NCBI RefSeq assembly: GCF_026241855.1
Contig: NZ_JAPJDC010000001.1
Location: 248,001 to 312,000, forward strand
Reading direction: 5' to 3'
Source of the DNA: Curtobacterium flaccumfaciens pv. betae
GTDB taxonomy: Bacteria; Actinomycetota; Actinomycetes; Actinomycetales; Microbacteriaceae
DNA: 64,000 nt
The translations under genes and the position numbers were made by a program. Each line of letters starts with the position of its first letter. Within the stretch, counting starts at the first letter, position 1. The notes beneath the pieces are model-generated. The model saw only the letters and a list, made by a program, of their open reading frames with translations, did no database searches and was not told where the DNA came from. Shown piece by piece: positions 35,093 to 43,612 of this stretch.

Positions 35093-35158
35093 GGAACACG
35101 ACAGCGGGCATGGGGTGACCTGCCAGGCGCATCCCATGTCCGTCGTGCGCGCGCCGGT

Positions 35159-35164
35159 TATGGT
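35159..35164 (+). promoter_or_regulatory. -10 box TATGGT, leaderless start of LCP gene
   Basis: It ends six bases before the GTG at 35171, and no Shine-Dalgarno sequence is visible. Confidence 0.55.
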
Positions 35165-35170
35165 TTCCTG

Positions 35171-36667
35171 GTGAGCAACGAACCCGAGCAGACGACCGAG
35201 CCCGCACACCGCGGTGCCGCGACGCCGCGCCACGGGCGCCAGAAGCGACGGGCCGGCGTCGTGTTCCCCGCGGTGGCGGGCGTGCTCACCATGGCCCTCC
35301 TGCTGTGCGGCGGGTACGCGGCGTACGCGTACCACCAGCTGTCCGACGGCGTCACGATCGTCAACGCGATCACCGGCGGCAAGGACAAGAAGGACGACGT
35401 CGACGGCACGGCGCAGAACATCCTGCTCGTCGGCGACGACCACCGACCGGACAACGCCACCCCGGAGCAGCTCGCCGAGCTCAGCACCGAGGAGGACGGT
35501 GGCGCGACGAACACCGACACGATGATCGTGCTGCACATCAACGCCGACGGCAGCCAGGCGACGATGATCTCGTTCCCCCGCGACTCGTACGTGGACATCC
35601 CGGACGTCGGCAAGGGCAAGCTCAACAGCGCGTTCTACTACGGCACGCTCAACGGCGGTGGGGACACCGGCGGTGCGAAGATGCTCATCAAGACCATCGA
35701 GAACCTGAGCGGGCTGCAGATCGACCACTACGTCCGGGTCTCGCTGCTCGGTTTCTACCAGGTCGTGAAGGAACTCGGGCCGGTGGAGGTGTGCCTCAAC
35801 CAAGCCGCGAACGATCCGTTCTCCGGGGTGAACCTGCCGGCGGGCAAGTCCTCGCTGGACGCGAAGGAGGCGTTGTCCTTCGTGCGACAGCGCCACGGGC
35901 TGCCGAACGGTGACCTGGACCGCAACATCCGGCAGCAGTACTTCCTGTCCCAGGAGGCCCGGAAGGTCACGTCGGCGGGCACGCTGCTCAACCCGGTGAA
36001 GATGGGCAACATCCTGCAGGCCGTCGGGGGATCGATCCAGACCGACACCAACCTGATCGACCTCGCGTCGCAGATGGCGAACCTCCGGCCCGCGAACATC
36101 CAGTCGGCCACGATCCCGACCCTCGGGACCCCGACGATCTCCGTCAACGGATCGCCGCTCTCCATCGTCGAGGTGGACACCGTCGGTCTGCCGGCCTTCG
36201 TGCAGGGTCTGGTCGGTGAGCCCGAGGCCTACACCGCTGCCGGTCCGGCGCAACCGGCGAACACGTCGGTCACCGTGCTGAACGGCAGCGGCGTGCAGGG
36301 AGCGGCCACCGCCGCCGGTCAGGTCCTGACGGCTCGCGGCTTCCAGGTCGCGCCGGCCGGGTCCTCGCCCACCACGAAGGTCACGCAGGTGCAGTACCCG
36401 GCCGGCCAGGAGTCGCAGGCGAAGGCCGTCGCGGCCGTCGTGCCGGGTGCCGTCGCCGTCCGGACCAACACGGTCACCGGCGTCACACTGGTGCTCGGCA
36501 CCGACGGCAAGACCGCGAAGCCGGTCGCGACCGAGCCGAGCGCGGCCCCCTCGACGCCGGCGGACACCGGCTCGGGCTCGAAGCCGGCGGAGCAGCCCGC
36601 GAAGGAACCGTCGCCGAAGTCGACCGACGTGCACAACTACGGCACCGAGGGCACCTGCATCAACTGA
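35171..36667 (+). CDS. LCP family protein with LytR_C domain
   Basis: 498 residues. A membrane helix at about 28-50 is followed by the LCP domain: QNILLVGDDHRPDN, TNTDTMIVLHINADGSQATMISFPRDSYVDIPDVGKGKLNSAFYYG, and FVRQRHGLPNGDLDRNIRQQYFL with the conserved arginines. A LytR_C domain follows at about 355-450 (NTSVTVLNGSGVQGAATAAGQVL), and then a Pro/Lys/Ser-rich tail to a final cysteine. Role: ligation of cell-wall glycopolymers to peptidoglycan. The full two-domain form suggests this is the main LCP ligase and the shorter copy at 24635 an accessory one. Confidence 0.92.
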   Translation: MSNEPEQTTEPAHRGAATPRHGRQKRRAGVVFPAVAGVLTMALLLCGGYAAYAYHQLSDGVTIVNAITGGKDKKDDVDGTAQNILLVGDDHRPDNATPEQLAELSTEEDGGATNTDTMIVLHINADGSQATMISFPRDSYVDIPDVGKGKLNSAFYYGTLNGGGDTGGAKMLIKTIENLSGLQIDHYVRVSLLGFYQVVKELGPVEVCLNQAANDPFSGVNLPAGKSSLDAKEALSFVRQRHGLPNGDLDRNIRQQYFLSQEARKVTSAGTLLNPVKMGNILQAVGGSIQTDTNLIDLASQMANLRPANIQSATIPTLGTPTISVNGSPLSIVEVDTVGLPAFVQGLVGEPEAYTAAGPAQPANTSVTVLNGSGVQGAATAAGQVLTARGFQVAPAGSSPTTKVTQVQYPAGQESQAKAVAAVVPGAVAVRTNTVTGVTLVLGTDGKTAKPVATEPSAAPSTPADTGSGSKPAEQPAKEPSPKSTDVHNYGTEGTCIN

Positions 36668-36693
36668 TGGGAACCGGCCAGGCGGGGCGTCGG

Positions 36694-36699
36694 TAGGTT
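36694..36699 (+). promoter_or_regulatory. -10 box TAGGTT, leaderless start of EEP gene
   Basis: Six bases before the GTG at 36706. Confidence 0.5.
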
Positions 36700-36705
36700 C
36701 GTGGA

Positions 36706-37488
36706 GTGACCAGCGCCGCACGCCCGATCGTCCTGATGACCTACAACATCAAGAACCCGGACCCCGCGCACGACTGGCCGGCCCGCCTGCCGGTCGTGCT
36801 CGACGTGATCCGCCGGCACGACCCCGACCTGCTCTGTGTGCAGGAGGCGTTCGGGCACCAGATGGACGACCTGCGCGCCGGGCTACCCGACCACGCCGAC
36901 GTCGGGCAGGGGCGCGAGGGCGGCGACGCCGGGGAGCACGCGGCCGTCTTCTACCGCCGCGACCGGTTCCGCCCGTCGGACGAGGGATCGTTCTGGCTGT
37001 CGGACACCCCGGACGAGCCGGTCTCGAACACCTGGGGCAGCCTGTACCCGCGGATCGCGAACCACGCCCGGTTCCTCGACGCCGAGGGGCCCGCGTTCAC
37101 CCTGCTCACCACCCACCTCGACCACGAGCCCGGACCCCACGGTGACGAGGTCCGGGGCCGGAGCGCCGCCCTGATCGTGGAACGGCTCGCCGGGGACACC
37201 GGTCCGGTCGTCTTCGCGGGCGACTGCAACGAGCCCGCGGGGAGCGGCACCGCGTCGAGGGTGTTCTCGGAGGCCGGGTTCGCCGATGCCTGGCTGACCG
37301 CGGGGGATCCGTCCGACCGGACCGCGACGTTCAACGACTGGCAGCCGCCGGTCGACTCCGGGGAACGGATCGACTGGGTGCTCACCCGCGGCGTCAGCGG
37401 CGTGGACCGCGTCGTGATCGACCACGACGGCCCGGAGGCCTGGTTCGCCAGCGACCACTTCCCGGTGGTGGCGACCCTGCGCGTCTGA
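36706..37488 (+). CDS. endonuclease/exonuclease/phosphatase-family protein
   Basis: 260 residues of DNase I-like fold. It begins IVLMTYNIKNPD (metal-site N), then DPDLLCVQEAFGHQ (catalytic E), LLTTHLDHEP (catalytic H), VVFAGDCNEPAGS (GDxN), RIDWVLTR (ID..) and ends with WFASDHFPVVATL (SDHxPV). All catalytic motifs are present. There is no signal peptide, so it is probably a cytoplasmic phosphodiesterase or phosphatase; the family spans sphingomyelinase-like, exonuclease and sugar-phosphatase activities and the substrate cannot be assigned. Confidence 0.9.
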   Translation: MTSAARPIVLMTYNIKNPDPAHDWPARLPVVLDVIRRHDPDLLCVQEAFGHQMDDLRAGLPDHADVGQGREGGDAGEHAAVFYRRDRFRPSDEGSFWLSDTPDEPVSNTWGSLYPRIANHARFLDAEGPAFTLLTTHLDHEPGPHGDEVRGRSAALIVERLAGDTGPVVFAGDCNEPAGSGTASRVFSEAGFADAWLTAGDPSDRTATFNDWQPPVDSGERIDWVLTRGVSGVDRVVIDHDGPEAWFASDHFPVVATLRV

Positions 37489-37494
37489 CCCGCG

Positions 37495-38232
37495 TCAGCA
37501 GCTCCGGCGTGCGTGGACGGGCATCGGGGACCCGATCACCGTGACCGTCGTGTCGTTCGTCAGTGCGGACACCCCGTTCGTGCCGGTGTCCGTGGCGTCC
37601 TGGGCGTCGTCGTCCGTCGCGGGCGCCGCGTCCCAGCCCTGCCGCAGCAGGAGCTGCCAGGCGCGGGAGTCGTCGGAGCCGTAGGACACCCGGTGCGACC
37701 GGGGTGCGTCGGCGATCTGCTCGTCGAGGTCGTCGCCCACCTGGACGCCGTCGGGGCCGGTCAACTCGATCCGGGCACCCGAGCGGCTGCGCACCGAGTC
37801 ACGCAGGATCCGGACCTCGACGGCGTTGCCCGCTCGGGCGTCGGAGCGCAGGGCGGCCACGCGGAGGGCGCCGCCCCAGGTGTACGTGGTGCTGGCAGGG
37901 AAGCACGCCCCGCCGTCGCCCTCGGCGGTCTGTGTGCGCGAGGGGGTGCCGAGCAGGCGGTTCAGCACGCTCACGGTGAGTCCGGAGTCGCGCATCGAGG
38001 ACTTCACCACGGTGTCGTCGCCGTTCCGGAGCACCAGGGCCTCGGCGTCGAGCTCGATCGAGTCCACCCGGCGGAGTTCCGCCTTCGTCACGTGCACCGG
38101 AGCGGCGTCGTGCGAGGTCTCGGCGGCCACGGCGACGTCCGCCCCGAGCCCGGTGGTGCCGTCGAACGCGAGCGCACCGGCCGTGAAGGCCAGCACGGCG
38201 GCGCCGAGCGCCAGCAGGGTCCGAGGAGTCAC
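37495..38232 (-). CDS. secreted or membrane-anchored hypothetical protein
   Basis: 245 residues with no family I recognise. An N-terminal hydrophobic stretch (MTPRTLLALGAAVLAFTAGALAF) is a signal peptide or anchor. The remainder is beta-rich with two cysteines that could pair: one in GGACFPASTTYTWGG and one as the terminal residue (HARRSC). An acidic DDDAQDATDTGTNG linker precedes the end. It is convergent with the EEP-family gene, six bases apart. The GTG start has a TACCGT box six bases upstream. Confidence 0.7.
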   Translation of the reverse strand: MTPRTLLALGAAVLAFTAGALAFDGTTGLGADVAVAAETSHDAAPVHVTKAELRRVDSIELDAEALVLRNGDDTVVKSSMRDSGLTVSVLNRLLGTPSRTQTAEGDGGACFPASTTYTWGGALRVAALRSDARAGNAVEVRILRDSVRSRSGARIELTGPDGVQVGDDLDEQIADAPRSHRVSYGSDDSRAWQLLLRQGWDAAPATDDDAQDATDTGTNGVSALTNDTTVTVIGSPMPVHARRSC

Positions 38233-38238
38233 CGTTCG

Positions 38239-38244
38239 ACGGTA
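38239..38244 (-). promoter_or_regulatory. -10 box TACCGT, leaderless start of secreted hypothetical
   Basis: Six bases before the GTG at 38232 on the minus strand. Confidence 0.45.
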
Positions 38245-38430
38245 GGGCCTCGACCGGGACAGAGCGACAGGTGTTACCGAATCGGAGCCTGCCCGTCACC
38301 GGACCGTGACAAACGAGGATCGCGCACCTGCGGCCCTGGAACGGGGCGGCCAGCGGGCGCAGGCCGCTCCGCGCAACGGGGGACAGCCTCCTGGACGGCC
38401 CGCAGCGACCCCCTGCGTACCGTCGGCGGC

Positions 38431-39357
38431 ATGACGGACCAGCAGAACGACCAGACCGGGCCTGACCAGTACGTGATGCAGGACCCCACGAAGATGTACG
38501 CCGACAAGAAGCCCGACGAGCAGTACCTCGAGGGTGCCGGTACCGACGCGGAGATGGCGCAGAACGTCCCCGCCGACCACGGTGAGGACACCTACCGCGG
38601 CTCGGGTCGTCTGACCGGCCGCAAGGCGCTCGTCACCGGTGGCGACTCCGGCATCGGTGCCGCCGTCGCCATCGCCTACGCCCGCGAGGGTGCGGACGTC
38701 GCGATCTCGTACCTGCCCGAGGAGCAGGAGGACGCCGACCGCATCGTCGCGCTCATCGAGGCCGCCGGACGCAAGGCCGTCGCGCTGCCGGGTGACATCA
38801 CCTCGCTCGAGGTCTGCGAGCAGCTCGTGGCCGACGCGGTCGAGCAGCTCGGTGGCCTCGACATCCTGGTGAACAACGCCGGCAAGCAGCAGAACGTCGA
38901 CGACATCACCAAGATCTCCGACGAGGAGTTCGACGAGACCTTCAAGACGAACGCCTACGCGACGTTCCGGATCACGAAGGCCGCCGTGCCGCACCTGCAG
39001 CCCGGCTCCACGATCATCAACACGACGTCGATCCAGGCGTACGCCCCGTCGCCGCACCTGGTGCACTACGCGGCCACGAAGGCGACCGTGAACAACCTGG
39101 CGAAGGGCCTGGCGGCGCAGCTGGCACCGAAGGGGATCCGCGTCAACGCGGTCGCCCCCGGCCCGATCTGGACGCCGCTGCAGCCGGCCGGTGGCCAGCC
39201 GCCGGAGGCGCTGCCGAGCGCTGGCGAGCAGACCTACCTGGGTCGCTGGGGGCAGCCCGCCGAGCTCGCGCCGGCCTACGTGTTCCTGGCGAGCGGTGAG
39301 TCGTCGTACGTCGTGGGTGAGACGCTGCACGTCGACGGCGGGATGCCGACGCCGTAG
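38431..39357 (+). CDS. SDR-family oxidoreductase, general-stress (YhdF/YtkK-like) type
   Basis: 308 residues. An N-terminal extension of about 60 hydrophilic residues (DPTKMYADKKPDEQYLEGAGTDAEM...) precedes the SDR core, as in the Bacillus stress proteins YdaD/YhxC/YhdF. The core has VTGGDSGIGAAVA, LDILVNNAGKQQ, INTTSIQAYAPSP and YAATKATV (YxxxK), and ends with VVGETLHVDGGMPTP. Relatives are NAD(P)-dependent dehydrogenases induced by ethanol, salt and starvation. It is preceded by about 200 gene-free bases and followed by a terminator of the GGAGGCGCGG type. Confidence 0.9.
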   Translation: MTDQQNDQTGPDQYVMQDPTKMYADKKPDEQYLEGAGTDAEMAQNVPADHGEDTYRGSGRLTGRKALVTGGDSGIGAAVAIAYAREGADVAISYLPEEQEDADRIVALIEAAGRKAVALPGDITSLEVCEQLVADAVEQLGGLDILVNNAGKQQNVDDITKISDEEFDETFKTNAYATFRITKAAVPHLQPGSTIINTTSIQAYAPSPHLVHYAATKATVNNLAKGLAAQLAPKGIRVNAVAPGPIWTPLQPAGGQPPEALPSAGEQTYLGRWGQPAELAPAYVFLASGESSYVVGETLHVDGGMPTP

Positions 39358-39382
39358 GGCTCCTGCCCCTGACGGGGACCTG

Positions 39383-39420
39383 ACGGGAGGCGCGGTGCCG
39401 GTGGGTGCCGCGCCTCCCGT
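39383..39420 (+). terminator. terminator hairpin, GGAGGCGCGG variant
   Basis: ACGGGAGGCGCGG pairs with CCGCGCCTCCCGT around a 12-base loop that itself can pair (GGTGCC/GGGTGCC). It lies 26 bases after the SDR stop and is related to the palindrome at 62498. Confidence 0.75.
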
Positions 39421-39507
39421 CGTCCGTGTGGTCCGGTCCACGGCTTGTGGTCGCGTCGACTGCTCCTGGTCACGTCGGCGGGTTCGATCCGGATCCGGGT
39501 CGTGGCG

Positions 39508-39825
39508 TCAGCAGCTGACGGAGCGAGCCATCCGCTCGAGGAGCTCGCGTGCCGACATCGCGGCGGCCAGCTCGACCTCGACGGGGTTGATGCCGATCGC
39601 CTGCTCGAACGCGCGTCGGCGCGCCTGGTCGGCGATCGGCACCTCGGGGCGCTGGGGCAGCACGGCGATGGCTCGCGCCGCCGCCTCGAACGCGCCGGCG
39701 GGACGGCCGAGCTGCTCCCACATGGCCCGGACGTCGTGCGCCACCTGGTCGGGGTCACCGCCGAACTCGAAGCCGGTCGAGGCCATGGTCGCGAGTCCCT
39801 GGGCAGTGGGGTCGTTCGGGGTCAT
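39508..39825 (-). CDS. small hypothetical protein
   Basis: 105 residues, no recognised family. It appears all-helical and soluble, with repeated Ala-rich helices (DQVAHDVRAMWEQLGRPAGAFEAAARAIAVL, PVEVELAAAMSARELLERMARSVSC). Third-position G/C is strong and the frame ends next to the SDR terminator, both supporting a real gene. It is divergent from the TetR-like regulator at 39995 with a 169-base spacer, so it may be that regulator's target. No clear ribosome site is visible before the ATG. Confidence 0.55.
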   Translation of the reverse strand: MTPNDPTAQGLATMASTGFEFGGDPDQVAHDVRAMWEQLGRPAGAFEAAARAIAVLPQRPEVPIADQARRRAFEQAIGINPVEVELAAAMSARELLERMARSVSC

Positions 39826-39994
39826 GCCGGCATGGTCGCACGGACGGCCGCGAACCGGCTCGACGCCGTGGTCTGTCCCCCCTTGTGCCGACACCCGTAC
39901 CGGGGATTCTGGTGTCCCCCGTTCTGCGTTTGGATGGAGGTGCCCCGGACCCGGGGTGACACGGATAGGACGTCCGGGGACGACGGAGGGCACG

Positions 39995-40678
39995 ATGCTC
40001 GAACACACCAGCGCCGACACGCAGGCCGCTGCGGCCGCGGCGGCCACGCTGCACCTGCGGATCACGATCGTGGGTGCCACCGTCGACCTGCTCCGGGACG
40101 TCCCCTTCCACGAAGCCCGGCCCGTGCAGGTCGCCGAGCGGATGGGCATCAGCGTCGCCGAGCTGGAGCAGCACTTCCCGTCGTGGGACGGCCTGGTCCT
40201 CGCCGCGCTCGACCGCTGGAACGGCGCCCGGATGGACGAGGTCACGCACGAGGTCGGTGACGGCTCGACCGTGGACCTGCTCCGCGCGATCGTCGCCTCG
40301 AACGCCGAGGACCCGGCCCTGATGCGCCTGCTCGTCGCCCTGCTGTCCGTCGCGGGCAACCCCGCGCACCCGATGGCGACCTACCTGCGGTCGCGGTACC
40401 AGCTCTTCTTCGCGCAGATCAAGCGCGGCCTGGAGCACGACGTCGCGATCGGCCGTGCCCCGCACACGATGGACCCCCGCCGCGGCGCCGAGCAGCTCAT
40501 CGCGCTGTACGAGGGGCTGCAGCTGCAGGCCCTGCTGCGCGCCGAGCTCGACCTGGTGGCGGCGTTCGACCGCGCGGTCGCCCGGCTCGAGCGTGGCTGG
40601 ATGGAGCGGTACGAGCCGCAGGCCGCCCGCCGTCTGGCGATGTGGGACGACGACGACTCGGGCAGCTGGGAGATCTGA
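39995..40678 (+). CDS. TetR-family transcriptional regulator
   Basis: 227 residues. The N-terminal helix-turn-helix is VGATVDLLRDVPFHEARPVQVAERMGISVAELEQHFPSWDGLVLAALDRW, in which HFPSWDGL replaces the usual YFGSKEEL. A helical ligand domain follows (MRLLVALLSVAGNPAHPMATYLRSRYQLFFAQIKRGLEHDVAIGRAP), typical of TetR proteins in Microbacteriaceae that resemble BetI/AcrR-like sensors. A GGAGGG ribosome site precedes the ATG at 39995. The acidic tail WDDDDSGSWEI is unusual. The target may be itself or the divergent small gene. Confidence 0.82.
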   Translation: MLEHTSADTQAAAAAAATLHLRITIVGATVDLLRDVPFHEARPVQVAERMGISVAELEQHFPSWDGLVLAALDRWNGARMDEVTHEVGDGSTVDLLRAIVASNAEDPALMRLLVALLSVAGNPAHPMATYLRSRYQLFFAQIKRGLEHDVAIGRAPHTMDPRRGAEQLIALYEGLQLQALLRAELDLVAAFDRAVARLERGWMERYEPQAARRLAMWDDDDSGSWEI

Positions 40679-40769
40679 CCGGCGGTTCGTCCGCGGAGCG
40701 CGTTCCCCGCGCCGTCGTGCAGCGCCCCGCGGGTACTCCGGGAGGCGCAACCCGACGGAAGGAACCGAC

Positions 40770-40964
40770 ATGGCAGCACCGAACCCCATCCAGGTCCAGA
40801 AGTACCTGAGCGGCATCGACTACCCGGCGTCCAAGGACGACGTGGTCTCGACGGCCGAGCAGGAGGGCGCCCCGGACGACGTCCTCGAGGCGCTCCGCGC
40901 GATCCCGGGCGGCGAGTACGACGCCCCGACCGCGGTGTCGAGCGCGGTGTCCGACGCCGGCTGA
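40770..40964 (+). CDS. DUF2795-family small protein
   Basis: 64 residues, typical DUF2795: PIQVQKYLSGIDYPASKDDVVSTAEQEGAPDDVLEALRAIPGGEYDAPTAVSSAV. These small actinobacterial proteins have one three-helix domain resembling a degenerate winged helix and no known activity. A strong AAGGAA ribosome site precedes the ATG. A hairpin downstream (40983-41033) separates it from the convergent ThrE-like gene. Confidence 0.88.
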   Translation: MAAPNPIQVQKYLSGIDYPASKDDVVSTAEQEGAPDDVLEALRAIPGGEYDAPTAVSSAVSDAG

Positions 40965-40982
40965 GCGGGGCACGCCCACTCG

Positions 40983-41033
40983 GTGAGCAGAAGAGGTCGG
41001 GTGCGTGCGTCGCACTCGACCGCTTCTGCTCAC
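40983..41033. terminator. bidirectional hairpin, GTGAGCAGAA family
   Basis: GTGAGCAGAAG, GGTCG and GTGCG pair in order with CGCAC, CGACC and CTTCTGCTCAC, interrupted by single mismatches. It lies between two convergent genes. A relative occurs at 51904. Confidence 0.75.
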
Positions 41034-41067
41034 GAAGCGCAGCTCACGAAGCGCTGCTCACGAAGTG
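41026..41067. repeat. three tandem 14-bp repeats
   Basis: CTGCTCACGAAGCG, CAGCTCACGAAGCG and CTGCTCACGAAGTG follow one another. The first is the right arm of the terminator hairpin. The third supplies the stop codon and last residues of the ThrE-like protein, suggesting duplication of the hairpin arm into the gene end. Confidence 0.85.
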
Positions 41068-42575
41068 CCGCCGGAGCGCGACCCGCGGGGCACCGACCCG
41101 TCGCCGGGGTCGTACCCGGTGTCACGGATGACGCGGAGCGCCGTGGTGTCGTTGTGGACCGAGTGCACGACGACCCGGCGCGTCCGGCGGAGCGCTCGAC
41201 GGGCACCGGGCGTCGCGAAGAGCCCGCCGAGCACCAGGCCCGCGCCGATCCCGAGTGCCACGGACACCGCCGCCACGAAGTCGAGCGCGGCGCTCGACGA
41301 CCCCGACATGAAGTTCAGCAGGGCGTTCGACACGGCGACACCGGGCAGCAGCGCCCCGCAGAACGCCGGCACCGCGATCGCCGCCACGGCCGTGCGCATC
41401 CGGACGGCCGCGTAGGTCGAGAGCACCCCGAGCAGCACCGCCGCCAGGAACGTCGCCCCGAGCAGCGGCAGCCCGGCCTGCCGCAGCGCCCACAGCGCAG
41501 CACCGGCGGCGACCGAGAACACCACGGCGACGGGGATCACCCGGGCGCTCGCCTGCTGTACGAAGCAGTTCGCGCCCGCCGACACGACGGTCAGCGACAG
41601 CGACGCCCAGAGCGGCAGGGTCTGCGTCACGATGCCGGACGGGTCGACCTCGATCTGCAGCCAGTGCGTCATCGCGATCCCGGCCGGCACCCCGACCACG
41701 ATCGCCGCGATGACCAGCCCGATGTAGAACGCCCGGGCCACGGCCATCGCCCGGAACCCCGAGATGGCGTCCTGCGCCCAGGTCACCAGGGACGGGTGCG
41801 GCAGCAGGAGCACCACGAGCGCCGCCACCATCGTCGCGGCGCCGTTCGCGTTGAGCACGCCGGCCCAGATGGCCAGCGTGCCGATCGCCGACGCCACCGC
41901 GCCCTGCGCCCCGGACACGAAGAACTGCGGGTACCCCCGGTCGGTCAGCCAGCGTCCGGAGACGATGATCCCGAGCATCAGCACGAACGCCCCGAGTCCG
42001 GCACGCCAGCCACCTCCGGCCTGCACGGCGATCGAGATGCCGAGGATCGACAGGCCGACGTCGGACAGCCACATCGGCCACCGAGGCGGGAGCCGCAGCA
42101 CGGCGACCAGGGCGTTCACCGCCGAGGTCATGTCACGGTCGTCGTGGATCAGGTCGTCGACGATCTGGTTCGCCCGCGCGAGCTTGTCGAGGTCGGAGCC
42201 GTCCGAGCGCACGGTCCGGACCTTGACGAGCGGCGGGACGTCGGCCGGGGCGTACTGGATCGTCACCGAGCTGCCGGAGAAGTCCAGGTCGAGCGGTGCG
42301 AGGTTCCACTTCGTCGAGACCGCGACGACGGCCGTCTCGACGCTGCGGGTGTCGGCACCGGAGGCGAGCATGACCTCGGCCAGGTCGAGGCAGAAGTCGA
42401 CGATCTGGGTCGCCGTGTACTGGTCACGCCCCTTGGCGTCGGGCTCGACGTGCTCGTAGATCGTCCCGCGCAGGCGGGCCCGTGCGTCGCGCAGGTCGTG
42501 CTGCGCCAGACTGCGGCGGCGTGGCCGGGGCGGGCGGCCCGGCTTGTGCGGGCCCGGGGGGTGCTGCTCGGCCAT
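41058..42575 (-). CDS. threonine/serine exporter-family (ThrE-like) protein
   Basis: 505 residues. A cytoplasmic N-terminal domain (about 45-170) with ADTRSVETAVVAVSTKWNLAPLDLDFSGSSVTIQYA matches the ThrE/YjjP domain. Ten membrane helices follow, covering both the YjjP and the C-terminal YjjB-like halves, so this is a single-chain exporter like Corynebacterium ThrE, which exports threonine and serine with the proton gradient. The N-terminal 40 residues are basic and Pro-rich. The start may be ATG 42575 or the adjacent GTG 42578. Its stop lies inside a tandem repeat. Confidence 0.87.
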   Translation of the reverse strand: MAEQHPPGPHKPGRPPRPRRRSLAQHDLRDARARLRGTIYEHVEPDAKGRDQYTATQIVDFCLDLAEVMLASGADTRSVETAVVAVSTKWNLAPLDLDFSGSSVTIQYAPADVPPLVKVRTVRSDGSDLDKLARANQIVDDLIHDDRDMTSAVNALVAVLRLPPRWPMWLSDVGLSILGISIAVQAGGGWRAGLGAFVLMLGIIVSGRWLTDRGYPQFFVSGAQGAVASAIGTLAIWAGVLNANGAATMVAALVVLLLPHPSLVTWAQDAISGFRAMAVARAFYIGLVIAAIVVGVPAGIAMTHWLQIEVDPSGIVTQTLPLWASLSLTVVSAGANCFVQQASARVIPVAVVFSVAAGAALWALRQAGLPLLGATFLAAVLLGVLSTYAAVRMRTAVAAIAVPAFCGALLPGVAVSNALLNFMSGSSSAALDFVAAVSVALGIGAGLVLGGLFATPGARRALRRTRRVVVHSVHNDTTALRVIRDTGYDPGDGSVPRGSRSGGTS

Positions 42576-42633
42576 CACGCCATGGTGCCAGTCGACGGCG
42601 GCCGAGTCCGGACGTCCGCTGGACGCGTCCGGA

Positions 42634-42888
42634 TCAGCCCCGGCGGCGCGTACTGAGACGACCGAGGGCGAAGGCCGCGACGACCGCGCCCACCAGCACG
42701 AGGACCGGTCCGGCGGTCAGCTGCCACGGTCGGCCATTGGCGACGAACGCGTAGTCGGACAGTGGGGCGTACGCGAACCAGCCGGACGAGGACGGCGGAG
42801 CCGTCAGCACGAACACGATCCCGACGACGACGGCCAGCAGGCCGAGCCAGAGAGCGACGAGGGTCGGGGTGGCGAGGAATCGGGGCAC
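42634..42888 (-). CDS. small two-helix membrane protein
   Basis: 84 residues. Helix 1 is at about 8-31, helix 2 at about 58-77, joined by a loop with WFAYAPLSDYAF, and a basic tail (LSTRRRG) follows. The same pattern is seen in short actinobacterial membrane proteins of unknown function. The GTG start has a TACGCT box seven bases upstream. It lies between the ThrE-like gene and a GGAGGC terminator and may be co-transcribed with the former. Confidence 0.7.
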   Translation of the reverse strand: MPRFLATPTLVALWLGLLAVVVGIVFVLTAPPSSSGWFAYAPLSDYAFVANGRPWQLTAGPVLVLVGAVVAAFALGRLSTRRRG

Positions 42889-42895
42889 GGCACCC

Positions 42896-42901
42896 AGCGT
42901 A
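42896..42901 (-). promoter_or_regulatory. -10 box TACGCT, leaderless start of small membrane protein
   Basis: Seven bases before the GTG at 42888 on the minus strand. Confidence 0.45.
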
Positions 42902-42916
42902 GGTGGACGACGGACT

Positions 42917-42948
42917 GGAGGCCCGTGGCGGGGTCGCCACGGGCCTCC
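42917..42948 (-). terminator. terminator hairpin, GGAGGCCCGTGGCG family
   Basis: A 14-bp stem (42917-42930 with 42935-42948) and loop GGGT. The arms are identical to those at 12187-12218. It lies 37 bases past the end of osmC. Confidence 0.8.
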
Positions 42949-42984
42949 CGTCCGTCAGGTGGTGACGGTTCCTGCGTTCCGCGC

Positions 42985-43425
42985 CTACTGCTCGAAGGTC
43001 GCGTGCAGCGTGATCTCGACGCCGGTCAGGGCCTTGCTCACGGGGCAGGTCGCCTTGGCGTCCTCGGCGGCCTTGAGGAAGGCCGCCTCGTCGATGCCGG
43101 AGACCTCGCCGCTGACGGTCAGGACGATGCCGGTGAGACGGAAGCCGCCGGCCGGGTCCGGGCCGAGCGAGACGTCGGCCTTGACGTCGAGGGCCTCGAC
43201 CGTGCCGCCGGCCTCGCCGAGGACGGCGGAGAACTGCATGGCGTAGCAGGCCGAGTGTGCGGCGGCGATGAGCTCCTCGGGGCTCGTGGTGCCCCCGGCG
43301 TCCTCGGCGGTGCGCTTCGGGAACGAGACGTCGTACGTGCCGACCTTCGAGCTCGAGAGTTCGACCTGGCCGGAACCGTCCTCGAGGCCGCCGTTCCAGG
43401 CGGTGCGTGCGGTGCGAGTGGGCAT
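42985..43425 (-). CDS. OsmC/Ohr-family peroxiredoxin
   Basis: 146 residues. The two reactive cysteines are C60 (AAAHSACYAM) and C127 (KATCPVSKAL), with the usual TSPEELIAAAHSACY signature of OsmC. The protein is a thiol-dependent hydroperoxidase acting on organic hydroperoxides; reducing partners in this group are lipoyl proteins or bacillithiol/mycothiol systems. GAAAGGAG precedes the ATG at 43425. A GAGAAC-N4-GTTCTC inverted repeat lies 60 bases upstream, a likely operator for a redox-sensing repressor not encoded here. Confidence 0.9.
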   Translation of the reverse strand: MPTRTARTAWNGGLEDGSGQVELSSSKVGTYDVSFPKRTAEDAGGTTSPEELIAAAHSACYAMQFSAVLGEAGGTVEALDVKADVSLGPDPAGGFRLTGIVLTVSGEVSGIDEAAFLKAAEDAKATCPVSKALTGVEITLHATFEQ

Positions 43426-43485
43426 GCCCGCTCCTTTCGTGTGGGGGAGCGGCCCCGAACGGGACCACCGCTCCTGAGTCAATCG

Positions 43486-43501
43486 GAGAACGATTGTTCT
43501 C
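43486..43501. promoter_or_regulatory. GAGAAC-GATT-GTTCTC operator upstream of osmC
   Basis: A perfect 6+4+6 inverted repeat about 60 bases before the osmC start. Its position fits control of the peroxide-defence gene by a MarR/OhrR-type or other redox regulator. Confidence 0.5.
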
Positions 43502-43612
43502 GCAACGGGCTCACGGCGAAGACGCAGGATCGCGAGACTCCCGCACCTTCCACCTGCGAGCAACGTAGACGGCAGTCGCTTGTGCCGACCGAATTGTTTC
43601 TCGTGGAACGAA

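Noticed and set aside
31382..36721. A single minus-strand frame of 1,779 codons
   Set aside because: Only the part up to 33631 matches a protein family. The remainder is antisense to the MHS transporter and the LCP gene, which have clear families of their own; the long frame arises from high GC.
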